A stretch of 64,000 bases of DNA from JAGNXB01 sp942490895 (GTDB taxonomy: Bacteria > Bacteroidota > Bacteroidia > Chitinophagales > Saprospiraceae): NCBI GenBank assembly GCA_942490895.1, contig CALNZC010000013.1, forward strand, positions 124,001 through 188,000, read 5' to 3'. Shown here one piece after another: positions 26,475-34,857 of the stretch. Each line of letters opens with the position of its first letter. The first letter of the stretch is position 1. The translations under genes and the position numbers were made by a program. The notes under the pieces are model-generated. The model was not told the origin of the DNA and did no database searches. It saw only the letters and a program-made list of their open reading frames with translations.

Positions 26475-27046
26475 TCTTCTTCGTCCGATTCCTGCTGGAT
26501 ACGCCCCAGGATAAAATCTTTCAGTCGCTCCGCTATCTGGCGTTCGAGTCCACTAATGCTCACATCGCTGCTATTTTTACCCGCAGTATACACCTCCAGT
26601 GTTGCCAGGCCGTACATTTTCTCGATGGGCCCCTGCTCGATTTCACAGTGCTGGATACGATTGAACGGGACCACCGTTTCGCTCCACCAGATCCATCCTT
26701 TCTGAAACGTAATATCCCGTTCTCGAAGGGCATATTTTCGTGCCGCATAAGATTTGCGAATCACTGAGAGGGCGAAGGCAAATAGCAGAGAGAGGACAAC
26801 CACAGGCAGGATAAACCAGTAGGACCAACCCTGAAAAATAACCCACGTAGAAAGAGCGAGTATGCTGATGGCATAGGCGATGATATTCCGCCGAAATTGC
26901 CAGCGTAACCATTCCTTCGAAAGCGGATGATACTCTACCTCTTTCAATTGTGGCAGATCCTTCGGATGAACCGGAAGGTTTTCAAAAACAGGTATCCCAC
27001 CAGTGGATGGGTCGGACGGTTCGATCAACCCTTGTAAAACATCCAT
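26471..27046 (-). CDS. Bacterial PH domain membrane protein (YdbS-like)
   Basis: A 191-residue protein: a cytoplasmic N-terminal stretch, two adjacent membrane helices (about 55-95, NIIAYAISILALSTWVIF, YWFILPVVVLSLLFAFAL), then one bPH_2 domain (KYALRERDITFQKGWIWW, VVPFNRIQHCEIEQGPIE). This is the YdbS arrangement. The ATG at 27046 overlaps the end of the ABC permease gene by 22 bases, so the PH genes are part of the ABC operon. Its partner is probably the three-PH protein two genes downstream. Confidence 0.87.
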   Translation of the reverse strand: MDVLQGLIEPSDPSTGGIPVFENLPVHPKDLPQLKEVEYHPLSKEWLRWQFRRNIIAYAISILALSTWVIFQGWSYWFILPVVVLSLLFAFALSVIRKSYAARKYALRERDITFQKGWIWWSETVVPFNRIQHCEIEQGPIEKMYGLATLEVYTAGKNSSDVSISGLERQIAERLKDFILGRIQQESDEEE

Positions 27047-28341
27047 TTGCCTAGTTCCTTCAAGGTCACTTTTTTACCGTACATCAAGATTCCAATCCGG
27101 TAGATCCGACCTGAAAGCCAAACAAAAAAGACCACTGTTGCCATCAATAACACCAGAGACAGGGCGATCTGCCACCAGGGAACATCGAAAGCCAGGCGAG
27201 CCGGCATCACAATTGGTGAGAAGAGTGGAAAGATCGACGCCCAGACCGCCAGAGTACTGTGCGGTGTTCGCACACTGACCATCATGATATAAAAGGCGAT
27301 CAAAACGGGAATGGAAATGGGAAGTGTCAAGCTCTGGCTTTCACCGATGTCATCTCCGACTGCAGATCCAACTGCAGCGAATAAAGAGGCATACAAGAAG
27401 TATCCCCCGATAAAAAAGAGGAGGAAGAGGGGGATGATTACCCACCAATCGATTGAGCCCAATTCCTGCATGGCCATCATGACCATGCTTTGCATGTCAT
27501 CCGGGTCCATCTGGGATGCGGCCATTCCCGGACTCTGCATTTGCTGAGGATCGAAACCGAAAACAAGATTGACCAGCACACTCACCAGGGGGATCAGGAT
27601 GATCCATACAAGAAACTGGGTCATCCCAACAGCGCCCACACCGATGATTTTTCCCATCATCAATTGAAATGGCTTGACGCTCGAGATCATGACTTCAACA
27701 ATACGGTTGGTCTTCTCTTCCATGACGGAGCGCATGATCATCATGCCGTATATAAATACACCCATATACATCATGATCCCCATGATAAAACCCAATCCAG
27801 CGCCTATTGCCGAACGCATAGAAGAGATATCTTCCCCTCCTTCTTCGATGGGTTCAGGGTCAATCTCCACCGATGTTCGCAAACTTTCTACCACCTGGGG
27901 ATCCAGGTTCATCGTGGTGATCTTGTATTCCCGGATGCGACTGGAGACGGCCGATTCAATGGCGCTTTCTACATCCAAACTCAATTGATCGTCACTGTAG
28001 TAATAGAGCTTGTGTTCCTTCGCCTGAATATCGGAAAGCGGTGGAATGACCAGAACGCCATTATAATCTCCTCGCAACGTTTGTGCCTTCAATGTATCGA
28101 GGGAAGCCGTTGGAAAACTGAAAAAGGTATTGCCATCATCTTTGATGGCCTTTTTCAGCATATTGTCCTGATCGACGATAGCGATCTTGTTGGCTTCGTC
28201 ACTTTCGTAACTCATGATGAACCCCACAAAAATAAAGAAGACCAGAAAGGCCAATGGGGTCAGCAATGTGGTCAGAATGAATGATTTCTTCTGAACCCGG
28301 GAAAGGTATTCCCGCCGAATGATCAACCACAATTTATTCAT
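27025..28341 (-). CDS. ABC-2 type transporter permease (NatB-like)
   Basis: A 438-residue permease. One N-terminal helix (SFILTTLLTPLAFLVFFIFV) precedes a large extracytoplasmic domain of about 150 residues. A cluster of five helices follows from about 190 (SAIGAGLGFIMGIMMYMGVF to LALSLVLLMATVVFFVW). The topology is that of NatB/YhaP exporters. The linker MRSVMEEKTNRIVEVMISS, conserved in this family, is present. It pairs with the ATPase gene whose stop overlaps its ATG. The substrate is not predictable; NatAB exports sodium, others export peptides or lipids. Confidence 0.88.
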   Translation of the reverse strand: MNKLWLIIRREYLSRVQKKSFILTTLLTPLAFLVFFIFVGFIMSYESDEANKIAIVDQDNMLKKAIKDDGNTFFSFPTASLDTLKAQTLRGDYNGVLVIPPLSDIQAKEHKLYYYSDDQLSLDVESAIESAVSSRIREYKITTMNLDPQVVESLRTSVEIDPEPIEEGGEDISSMRSAIGAGLGFIMGIMMYMGVFIYGMMIMRSVMEEKTNRIVEVMISSVKPFQLMMGKIIGVGAVGMTQFLVWIILIPLVSVLVNLVFGFDPQQMQSPGMAASQMDPDDMQSMVMMAMQELGSIDWWVIIPLFLLFFIGGYFLYASLFAAVGSAVGDDIGESQSLTLPISIPVLIAFYIMMVSVRTPHSTLAVWASIFPLFSPIVMPARLAFDVPWWQIALSLVLLMATVVFFVWLSGRIYRIGILMYGKKVTLKELGKWMFYKG

Positions 28342-29273
28342 GATGGGGTATTAAGCGGTTCTTCAATGATCAAGCCCTGTTCCTGCACTGTCTGGATAAA
28401 GATCTCGTTCAGGGAAGGCAGGATCTCCTCAAAACCATAGACATAAACACCTGCATCCACTAAAGCTTTTAAAAACAGGTTTGAATCTCGTTCTTCTGTA
28501 AATCGCAAGGTGTATGAACCATCCGACTGATTGATGATCTCCTTGCTCTCCAGAATACCTGCAGGAATCTCACCACTCACCTGGTAGCGAAACAGGTTCT
28601 TCTTTCGTTGTTGTTTGATCTCTCCAACTGCGCCTTCCAATACATTTTGCCCGCGATTGATCAGCACGATCCGTTCACAGATCTCCTCCACCTGTTCCAT
28701 ACGGTGGGTGGAAAAAATGATGCTGGCACCTTCTGAACGAAGGTGATCGATCTCATCTTTAATCAGATTGGCATTGATGGGATCCAGGCCGGAGAAAGGC
28801 TCGTCGAGGATGATGAGACTGGGCTTGTGAACGACCGTTGCAATGAACTGCACCTTCTGTTGCATTCCTTTTGACAGTTCTTCCACTTTCTTATTCCACC
28901 AATCACTGATCTCAAATTTTTCCAGCCAGTGATGGATGGCCTCTTTTGCCTGTTTTTCTGACAGTCCTTTGAGGCGGGCCAGGTAGATTAGATGTTCTCC
29001 CACCTTCATCTTCTTGTACAATCCCCGTTCTTCCGGCATATACCCGATGTCTTCGGGATGATCATCATTCAACGGTGCCCCATTGATGAGAATACGACCC
29101 GTATCGGCCTGGGTGATCCGGGTGATGATCCGGATCAGGGAGGTCTTCCCTGCGCCATTCGGTCCCAGCATACCAAAGATGCTGCCTCTGGGCATCGAAA
29201 AGCTGACGTGATCGACAGCTTTGGTCGTTTGATAGGTCTTGACCACATCGGTCAACTCCAGAATATTCGCCAT
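28338..29273 (-). CDS. ABC transporter ATP-binding protein (NatA-like)
   Basis: A 311-residue ATPase with Walker A GPNGAGKTS, the signature LSKGMQQKVQ and Walker B LIILDEPFSGLDP. The H-loop is in FSTHRMEQ, and a C-terminal extension of about 90 residues is typical of the NatA/YhaQ group (DUF4162 type). It leads a leftward five-gene operon (ATPase, permease, YdbS-like, HExxH protein, YdbT-like) in which nearly every junction overlaps. The minus-strand leader holds TATTTTG at 29303-29309, one base short of the -7 box. Confidence 0.9.
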   Translation of the reverse strand: MANILELTDVVKTYQTTKAVDHVSFSMPRGSIFGMLGPNGAGKTSLIRIITRITQADTGRILINGAPLNDDHPEDIGYMPEERGLYKKMKVGEHLIYLARLKGLSEKQAKEAIHHWLEKFEISDWWNKKVEELSKGMQQKVQFIATVVHKPSLIILDEPFSGLDPINANLIKDEIDHLRSEGASIIFSTHRMEQVEEICERIVLINRGQNVLEGAVGEIKQQRKKNLFRYQVSGEIPAGILESKEIINQSDGSYTLRFTEERDSNLFLKALVDAGVYVYGFEEILPSLNEIFIQTVQEQGLIIEEPLNTPS

Positions 29274-29388
29274 TGACTGCTATTTGGTCGCAAAATAGAA
29301 CTTGATAGACAAGCTCAGGGTGAAGAATCGAAGAAAGGAGCATTTGGTTCGATAAAAAGTCGGATTTTCCCTCAAATTCAGTTATTCC

Positions 29389-30327
29389 ATGGGTCTTCGT
29401 GTTTTATTTCTGATCAATCCTACCGCCGGCAATGGACAGGGAGCTAAAACATGGGAAACAGTCCAGACTGGCCTCCCGGCTACCGGATGGAATTGGTCAA
29501 GCCGGATGAGCCAACAAAAAGGAGATCTCATCTGGATGGCAGCAGAATCGAGGAAAGAGGATTGGGATCGGCTTGTTGTGCTCGGCGGCGATGGGTCCAT
29601 GCATGAGGTGATCAATGGTCTTCTTGGATCCGATGTCGCAACACATCCAACACCTGCCTTGGCCCTGATTCCCTGCGGATCGGGTAATGACTGGTCTCGT
29701 ACCTGGGGATACCCCCGAAAAATCAAGCAATGGTTTGATCAGGCCCATTCCTGGACCTTGCAGGACCATGACGCTGGCACCTTGACTTTTCAGCGTGACG
29801 GACTTGAAGAAAAGGCCTATTTCCTCAATGTTGCCGGACTTGCCTACGATGCCTGGCTGGTCAAGCAGATCGAGGCACATCCAGAAAGCAAGGGCCATCC
29901 TTTGATCTATTTGTGGAGCATTTTCCGGTATCTCCTGTCCTATCGCCCCCAACAGGCATGGGTCAGCAGCGGAAACCAATCCTGGGAGGGTCGTTTTTAC
30001 ACCCTGAATGCCGGGATCTGCCCGTACAGTGGTGGAGGGATGCGTGTTGTCCCTCATGCCGATCCAAGTTCTGGAAAACTGGCGCTGACCGTGGCAGGCA
30101 ATTTGCCACTGTGGCGCATCCTCTTGAATATCTGGCGTTTCTATAGTGGCTCTATCGGAAAAGTGAGGGATGTATATACCCTGTTTGGACAGGAATTAGT
30201 GGTCGAGTCTCGAGATGATCAGCCCTTGTTTGTGGAAGCAGATGGAGAATGGAAAGGCGAGTGCCCCTGCCGCATTCATATTCTGCCCCGGGCATTTAAA
30301 GTATGGGCGCCGCCTCGTACCCCTTGA
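29389..30327 (+). CDS. Diacylglycerol kinase family lipid kinase
   Basis: A 312-residue lipid kinase of the DagK/YegS/BmrU family. The nucleotide and catalytic motifs are NPTAGNGQGAKTWE (residues 9-22), LGGDGSMHEVINGLLG and PCGSGNDWSRTWG. The C-terminal substrate domain ends with PLFVEADGEW, matching the conserved xxxDGE. It probably phosphorylates diacylglycerol or a related lipid at the inner membrane. It is convergent with the PorE-like gene three bases away. The exact lipid is unknown. Confidence 0.9.
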   Translation: MGLRVLFLINPTAGNGQGAKTWETVQTGLPATGWNWSSRMSQQKGDLIWMAAESRKEDWDRLVVLGGDGSMHEVINGLLGSDVATHPTPALALIPCGSGNDWSRTWGYPRKIKQWFDQAHSWTLQDHDAGTLTFQRDGLEEKAYFLNVAGLAYDAWLVKQIEAHPESKGHPLIYLWSIFRYLLSYRPQQAWVSSGNQSWEGRFYTLNAGICPYSGGGMRVVPHADPSSGKLALTVAGNLPLWRILLNIWRFYSGSIGKVRDVYTLFGQELVVESRDDQPLFVEADGEWKGECPCRIHILPRAFKVWAPPRTP

Positions 30328-30330
30328 AGA

Positions 30331-31617
30331 TTATTCCTCTGTTTTAGCAGGTCCAACCTTCCGGACCCAGCGATAGAGGTCATCATCTTCAGCATCACGA
30401 GTGGAACTGAAGTACCCTCCCTGACCATCCGCCTGCATATAGAAGGTGATATCATCCAGGGGGCTATTAAAGGGACGACCCAAATTGATGGGGTTCGTCC
30501 AGACGCCAAAGCTGTCTTGTTCAGAAACAAACAGATCGTAACCGCCATAACCGGGGTGCCCTTTGGAGGCAAAAAACAATCGTCCATCCGGGGCGATCCA
30601 GGGAAATCCGTCATGACCCGGGGTGTTGATCCGATCACTCAAAGGCGTTGCTCGCGACCAACCGGTTTTTTTCTGTTCAACGATCCACAGGTCCAGACCA
30701 CCCATTCCGCTACCCCGATCAGATGCAAAAACCAACCATTGGCCATCTGGGGAAATTGCTGGATGCATCATGTTGATCTCCGGATTGGAGAATGCTCCGG
30801 GCTGTGGTTTTGACCAGTTCCCTCCCTGGTCCCGATTGGAAACATAGATCTGGAGCGGGTACACCCCACGTTTATTGGGTTCCTGGGTGTTCCGGGTGAA
30901 ATACATAGTTGAACTGTCCGCCGTCATAGAGGTATAGCCGACATTGATATTGATCTCATTGAATCGGGAGGTGTACCGCTCTGGATCACTCCAGGTAGAA
31001 TCAGTGAGGGGTCGAGTATAAAAGAGGGCCAGGTAATCTCTTCCCGTCCATTGAGATTTCTCTTTGAGCAGATGTATACCCGGTGATCGATCAGAAGTAA
31101 AAAGGAGCCCTCCATCCCAGGGCAAGGCGGCATGATCGTCTTCATCTGAATTGAAGGGCAGTTTTTCATACTCGGCATCCGGAAAATACGGTGGGATGGA
31201 GCCCACGATCAGGCAGGCATCAGCACGGATCAATGCCAGAGAGTCGGATGGCTCAGCTTCAGCATAGCGGAGGAACCATTCGCGTGCCTGGTCATATTTG
31301 CCATTGCTCATCAGCGCCTCGCCATAGAGGAACCACATGTCTTCATTGACTCGATCTTCAAGGATCAAGGTGTCGAGCAATGCTTCTGCTTTGGTCCATG
31401 CATTGGTCAGTCGATAACAGGAGGCCAGTTTCTGGGCGGTGGATACTTTAAAACGAGACCGCAGGGCTTCTTCATAGATGGGAGCGGCTTTAGCGTACGA
31501 ACGTACTTTATACCATTTGTCCGCTTTGCGCAGATCAGCACTCTGCCCTTGAACCACCCCAAAAAAGAGGGGTCCAAGGAAACTGAAGACCAAAAAGAAT
31601 TGTTTACATTTCGACAT
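30331..31617 (-). CDS. TPR and PD40 propeller protein (PorE-like without OmpA domain)
   Basis: A 428-residue exported protein. A signal peptide ends at VQG, then two or three TPR-like helical repeats follow (WYKVRSYAKAAPIYEEAL, AREWFLRYAEAEPSDSL). After them come a PD40/WD40-like propeller (GLLFTSDRSPG, YFTRNTQEPNKRG, HPAISPDGQWLVFASDRGSG, AFSNPEINM). It resembles the T9SS protein PorE and the many Bacteroidota OmpA-family paralogues but ends after the propeller (DLYRWVRKV) with no OmpA peptidoglycan-binding domain. A T9SS role is therefore only possible. Divergent from the coiled-coil gene at 31662. Confidence 0.78.
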   Translation of the reverse strand: MSKCKQFFLVFSFLGPLFFGVVQGQSADLRKADKWYKVRSYAKAAPIYEEALRSRFKVSTAQKLASCYRLTNAWTKAEALLDTLILEDRVNEDMWFLYGEALMSNGKYDQAREWFLRYAEAEPSDSLALIRADACLIVGSIPPYFPDAEYEKLPFNSDEDDHAALPWDGGLLFTSDRSPGIHLLKEKSQWTGRDYLALFYTRPLTDSTWSDPERYTSRFNEININVGYTSMTADSSTMYFTRNTQEPNKRGVYPLQIYVSNRDQGGNWSKPQPGAFSNPEINMMHPAISPDGQWLVFASDRGSGMGGLDLWIVEQKKTGWSRATPLSDRINTPGHDGFPWIAPDGRLFFASKGHPGYGGYDLFVSEQDSFGVWTNPINLGRPFNSPLDDITFYMQADGQGGYFSSTRDAEDDDLYRWVRKVGPAKTEE

Positions 31618-31661
31618 AGGAGCAGAATGCCTGACTCCTACAAACGCATACTACACCCGAA

Positions 31662-32384
31662 ATGATTCCAAAAATGAGATTGTTACTTGCATTCATATTC
31701 AGCTTCACCCTGTTTGCCGCTTTCGGCCAGGATGATTCAGCCATCACCTCCGATCAGATGAAGAAGCCTATCTATCAGGTTCATGAAGGTGAGCGAGACT
31801 TTATCGATGGCAGCAGCAATGCCTTAACTGTTGACCTCCCTGAGATCAAAAGCCGAACTGCGGAAAAAATCTGGAAGGACTACATCGACAAGTTTGGTGG
31901 AAAGACCAAGAAGAACCGGGATATGAAGGGATATATGACCCAGAATACCGAGATTTTTGCGATCGGTGGGTTGCAGAAAATGAACGTATACGCCCGGGTC
32001 GAAGATGACCATGATCGGGTCACACTGACTGCCTGGTTTGACACCCCAAAGGGGATGCTGCGATCAGATTCAGATAGTAAAGCCTTCCTGGCAGCGGAGA
32101 AATTTCTCCAGGATTATGCGCTGGAGGTGAAAATTGCTCAGGTCGAAGAAGACCTGGAGGATGAAGAAAAAAACCTAAAGGATCTGGAACGCGATATGGA
32201 TCGACTGAAGCGTGACAATGATGGTTACCACAAGGACATTGAAAACGCCAAGGATAAGATTAAAAAAGCCGAGGAAAACATCGTCGATAACGAGAAAGAA
32301 CAGGAAACGACTACTGCTCGTTTGGATGAGCAGGAACAGAAGGTCAGTAAGGTCAGAGATCGATTGGCCTTTTTGAAAAAATAA
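31662..32384 (+). CDS. Exported coiled-coil protein of unknown function
   Basis: A 240-residue protein. Its signal peptide is clear (LLLAFIFSFTLFAAFGQ), starting at ATG 31662 or four codons later at 31674. The middle (KSRTAEKIWKDYIDKFGGKTKKNRD, VYARVEDDHDRVTLTAWFDT) is a compact domain common in Bacteroidota hypothetical proteins. The last about 85 residues are a charged coiled coil (EEDLEDEEKNLKDLERD, AKDKIKKAEENIVDNEKEQE). I do not recognise a function. A 10-base-pair hairpin covers its stop codon. Confidence 0.78.
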   Translation: MIPKMRLLLAFIFSFTLFAAFGQDDSAITSDQMKKPIYQVHEGERDFIDGSSNALTVDLPEIKSRTAEKIWKDYIDKFGGKTKKNRDMKGYMTQNTEIFAIGGLQKMNVYARVEDDHDRVTLTAWFDTPKGMLRSDSDSKAFLAAEKFLQDYALEVKIAQVEEDLEDEEKNLKDLERDMDRLKRDNDGYHKDIENAKDKIKKAEENIVDNEKEQETTTARLDEQEQKVSKVRDRLAFLKK

Positions 32385-32392
32385 GGCCAATC
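32362..32392 (+). terminator. Hairpin spanning the stop codon of the coiled-coil gene
   Basis: GATTGGCCTT (32362-32371) pairs perfectly with AAGGCCAATC (32383-32392), loop TTTGAAAAAAT. The TAA stop (32382-32384) lies at the loop edge. No T tract follows on the plus strand, so it may be a transcript-stabilising 3' hairpin rather than a terminator. Confidence 0.45.
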
Positions 32393-32701
32393 CAGCTTAA
32401 TATCGCATTCAATTAATATTCGTAATTTTTTAATACGAATCTTTTTGCACAGTTCATGGGTCTGAAGGCCAGATGTGCTCGCAGGTTCTTTATCCTTTTT
32501 TCATTTCGTAACCCCTTCTTATCAAATAGATTGGTGGATTGTCGTCAATTTTCAGGATGGCAGAAAACGATAGAATCGTGTTCGCCTGTTGAAAACGGCG
32601 AGTTACTCACATCGCATGTGAGTATGTGCGGCATTCAATATTCTATGTGATTTCGGGACAGCCCCCTTGGTCAACTATCTTTGTTGGACCGACTAAACAT
32701 T
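32393..32701. other. Intergenic region before dnaB
   Basis: About 310 bases with no supported gene; a 64-codon frame at 32456-32650 has no protein-like features. It holds an AT-rich hairpin (ATTCGTA, nine-base loop, TACGAAT, near 32415-32437) followed by CTTTTTG. It also holds the dnaB promoter box near its end. Confidence 0.5.
32676..32683 (+). promoter_or_regulatory. Bacteroidota -7 promoter element before dnaB
   Basis: TATCTTTG matches TAnnTTTG and lies 18 bases before the ATG at 32702. No clear TTG stands at -33. Its place argues against the upstream TTG (32681) as a start. Confidence 0.5.
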
Positions 32702-34234
32702 ATGGCAGAAGCACCAAATACAACGAAAACCGGAAAGGAATTCCGCAGCCGCCGTGAGCGGGAAGCAGACCTGTCCAATCTGGTTTTTGGAAAGGTGCCA
32801 CCGCAGGCCAGGGATCTGGAAGAAGCGGTATTGGGCGCCATCATGCTGGACAAGGATGCCCTTCCCATGGTCCTGGAAATCCTCAACCCGGAATCCTTCT
32901 ACGTCGATGCAAACCAGGAGATCTTCAAAGCTATGTTGGCCTTGTTTGAGCACTCCAAACCGATCGACCTGCTCACCGTTACGGAGGAGCTCAAGCGGAT
33001 GGGAAAACTGGAAGGAATCGGTGGACCTTACCAATTGGTCGAACTGACCAATCGTGTTGCATCCTCCGCTAATATTGAATTTCACGCCCGGATCGTTGCA
33101 CAAAAGCACATACAACGGGAGTTGATACGTGTATCCAATGTGACGATACGGGATGCATATGAAGACTCGACGGATGTTTTTGATCTTCTGGACAATGCTG
33201 AAGCCGGCCTGTTCAAGATCACCCAGACCAATATTTCCAAAAGTTACGAGCCCATTGGTGCATTGAGTGGCCTGGCCCTCAAGCAGATCGAGGAGCTTTC
33301 GAAAAAGGAGGATGGCCTGACTGGTGTTCCTTCCGGTTTCCGGGATCTCGATCTTCTGACCAGCGGCTGGCAACCTTCAGATCTGATCATTATCGCTGCT
33401 CGTCCCGCCATGGGAAAAACAGCGTTCACCTTGAATATGGCGCGAAATGCTGCGGCAGAGTTCAAGAAACCGGTTGTGGTTTTTTCTCTGGAGATGGCCA
33501 ATCTCCAGCTGGCAATGCGTTTGATCTCTGCGGAAGCAGAAGTCCCTGGCGACCGCCTACGGAACGGTCGACTACACAATGATCAGGAATGGGCACGTGT
33601 CCATCGGGCCATTGAGAAATTCAATGATGTACCCATCTTTATCGACGACACACCAGCGATCAATATTTTCGAGCTTCGGGCGAAGTGCCGACGACTGCGC
33701 AAACAGCATGGCATTGAGATGATCATCATTGACTACCTCCAGTTGATGTCCGGCAGTGGTGATGCCAAAGGCAATCGTGAACAGGAAGTATCCGGTATTT
33801 CCCGTGCGCTCAAGGCCATGGCCAAAGAACTAAATGTCCCTGTGGTCGCCTTGTCTCAGTTGAGTCGAAATGTAGAATCTCGTGGCGGGTCCAAGCGCCC
33901 TATGCTCAGTGATCTTCGTGAATCTGGAGCTATCGAGCAGGATGCGGATATCGTCACCTTCCTCTATCGACCTGAATACTATGGTATTTTTCAGGATGAA
34001 GAAGGCCGGGACACTCAGGGACTAACAGAGATCATTGTCGCCAAGCACCGGAATGGGGCTGTGGATACTGTTCGATTGCGGTTCATCAAGGAGTTCGCCC
34101 GTTTTAATGACTGGGATGAAATGAGCTTTGATGACTTACCCATGCCCGATCCGATGGGCGGGAGCGGCTCTGTTCCTAATGTCATTACCCGGTCCAGCCG
34201 GATGAATGATGACAATGCGGATATCCCGTTTTAG
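32702..34234 (+). CDS. dnaB: Replicative DNA helicase DnaB
   Basis: A 510-residue hexameric helicase of the replication fork. The N-terminal primase-interacting domain is seen in PPQARDLEEAVLGAIMLDKDAL. The RecA-like domain carries Walker A ARPAMGKTAFTLNMA, the Walker B strand IIIDYLQLMSG, VVALSQLSRNVE (DnaB motif 3) and DLRESGAIEQDADIVTFLYR (motif 4). No intein interrupts it. The ATG at 32702 is chosen because the -7 promoter box overlaps the earlier TTG. The C-terminal tail (SRMNDDNADIPF) is acidic. It stands alone, with a long repeat-rich gap after it. Confidence 0.95.
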   Translation: MAEAPNTTKTGKEFRSRREREADLSNLVFGKVPPQARDLEEAVLGAIMLDKDALPMVLEILNPESFYVDANQEIFKAMLALFEHSKPIDLLTVTEELKRMGKLEGIGGPYQLVELTNRVASSANIEFHARIVAQKHIQRELIRVSNVTIRDAYEDSTDVFDLLDNAEAGLFKITQTNISKSYEPIGALSGLALKQIEELSKKEDGLTGVPSGFRDLDLLTSGWQPSDLIIIAARPAMGKTAFTLNMARNAAAEFKKPVVVFSLEMANLQLAMRLISAEAEVPGDRLRNGRLHNDQEWARVHRAIEKFNDVPIFIDDTPAINIFELRAKCRRLRKQHGIEMIIIDYLQLMSGSGDAKGNREQEVSGISRALKAMAKELNVPVVALSQLSRNVESRGGSKRPMLSDLRESGAIEQDADIVTFLYRPEYYGIFQDEEGRDTQGLTEIIVAKHRNGAVDTVRLRFIKEFARFNDWDEMSFDDLPMPDPMGGSGSVPNVITRSSRMNDDNADIPF

Positions 34235-34391
34235 GACGGTACATATTCCTGTGTTCCTGATTCCTTATTTCTGATTTCTGATTGATTGTTTCCTTGTGAA
34301 TCACTGCAGGGTGAAGCTCAGTTGTTGGACAGGCAAGCAGCATCTCCCGAGGCAGATATGCTAAAACACGGAATATTCGGCCTCCCCCTTT

Positions 34392-34448
34392 TATCCCCCT
34401 CATGATGGCAGGCTTCTCCGGGTTTGAATCTCGTGTGGGAGGGGGACA
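34392..34448. repeat. 57-base interspersed palindromic repeat, copy 1
   Basis: Begins TATCCCCCTCATGATGGCAG and ends GTGTGGGAGGGGGACA. The outer ten bases are inverted copies (9 of 10). Same length and ends as copies at 34689 and 36972. Confidence 0.7.
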
Positions 34449-34523
34449 TTTATGCGCTTCTTAGCGTGTTAAATAATGGCCGTTTAATAGGTAGACCTGG
34501 AATACTCATAGCCACGTTAAACC

Positions 34524-34555
34524 TTCAACGTCAGAGCTGGCGCTCTGACGTTGAA
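34524..34555. repeat. Perfect 14-base-pair palindrome
   Basis: TTCAACGTCAGAGC and GCTCTGACGTTGAA are perfect inverted copies around the loop TGGC. It has no T tract, so a terminator is unlikely; it resembles a REP-type unit. Confidence 0.7.
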
Positions 34556-34688
34556 CCAGCCAGTTGGCGGGCAGGCCTTGAACAGCCAAACGTTCCTGCA
34601 TCACCGCCCAAGCCCGAAGCCAACAAGGAATTAGGAACACAGGAACCTTGCCTCCGGCAAGCAGGCTGGAATGCCCTGCCTCCCCCTT

Positions 34689-34745
34689 TATCCCCCTCAT
34701 GAAGTCAACCTTCTCCAGGTTGTACAGTCCTGTGGGAGGGGGATA
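34689..34745. repeat. 57-base interspersed palindromic repeat, copy 2
   Basis: TATCCCCCTC at the left and GAGGGGGATA at the right are a perfect 10-base inverted repeat. The CTTCTCC core and the TGTGGGAGGGGGA end are shared with copy 1, while the middle has drifted. Confidence 0.7.
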
Positions 34746-34857
34746 CACATGGGTTTTGCAGCATGTAAAGGCCTGTACCAGCGCAACCAGAAACGTGGAA
34801 TCCGACAGTTGGAGGGACCTGGGCCTCCAATTTCCATGCATTCTCTACCTTCGAAGC

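Larger units (their letters stand above)
34246..34645. repeat. Segment bounded by 19-base inverted repeats (MITE-like)
   Basis: TTCCTGTGTTCCTGATTCC at 34246-34264 and GGAATTAGGAACACAGGAA at 34627-34645 are inverted copies with 18 of 19 matches. The 400 bases between hold one 57-base repeat and the 14-base-pair palindrome but no gene. No target duplication is obvious at the ends. Confidence 0.5.
34235..34857. other. Repeat-rich intergenic region after dnaB
   Basis: About 620 bases without a supported gene. It contains a 400-base segment bounded by 19-base inverted repeats (34246-34645), two copies of a 57-base palindromic repeat (34392-34448, 34689-34745) and a perfect 14-base-pair palindrome (34524-34555). 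Open frames here show no protein-like composition. Confidence 0.6.

Noticed and set aside
32456..32650. 64-codon frame upstream of dnaB
   Set aside because: No start signal, unusual composition and no recognisable feature; it lies in intergenic DNA.
34424..34702. 92-codon frame in the gap after dnaB
   Set aside because: It runs through palindromic repeats, and its translation mirrors the repeats.
34648..34857. N-terminal extension of the dienelactone hydrolase frame
   Set aside because: The extension crosses a 57-base repeat and would bury the signal peptide and lipobox that begin at 34858.
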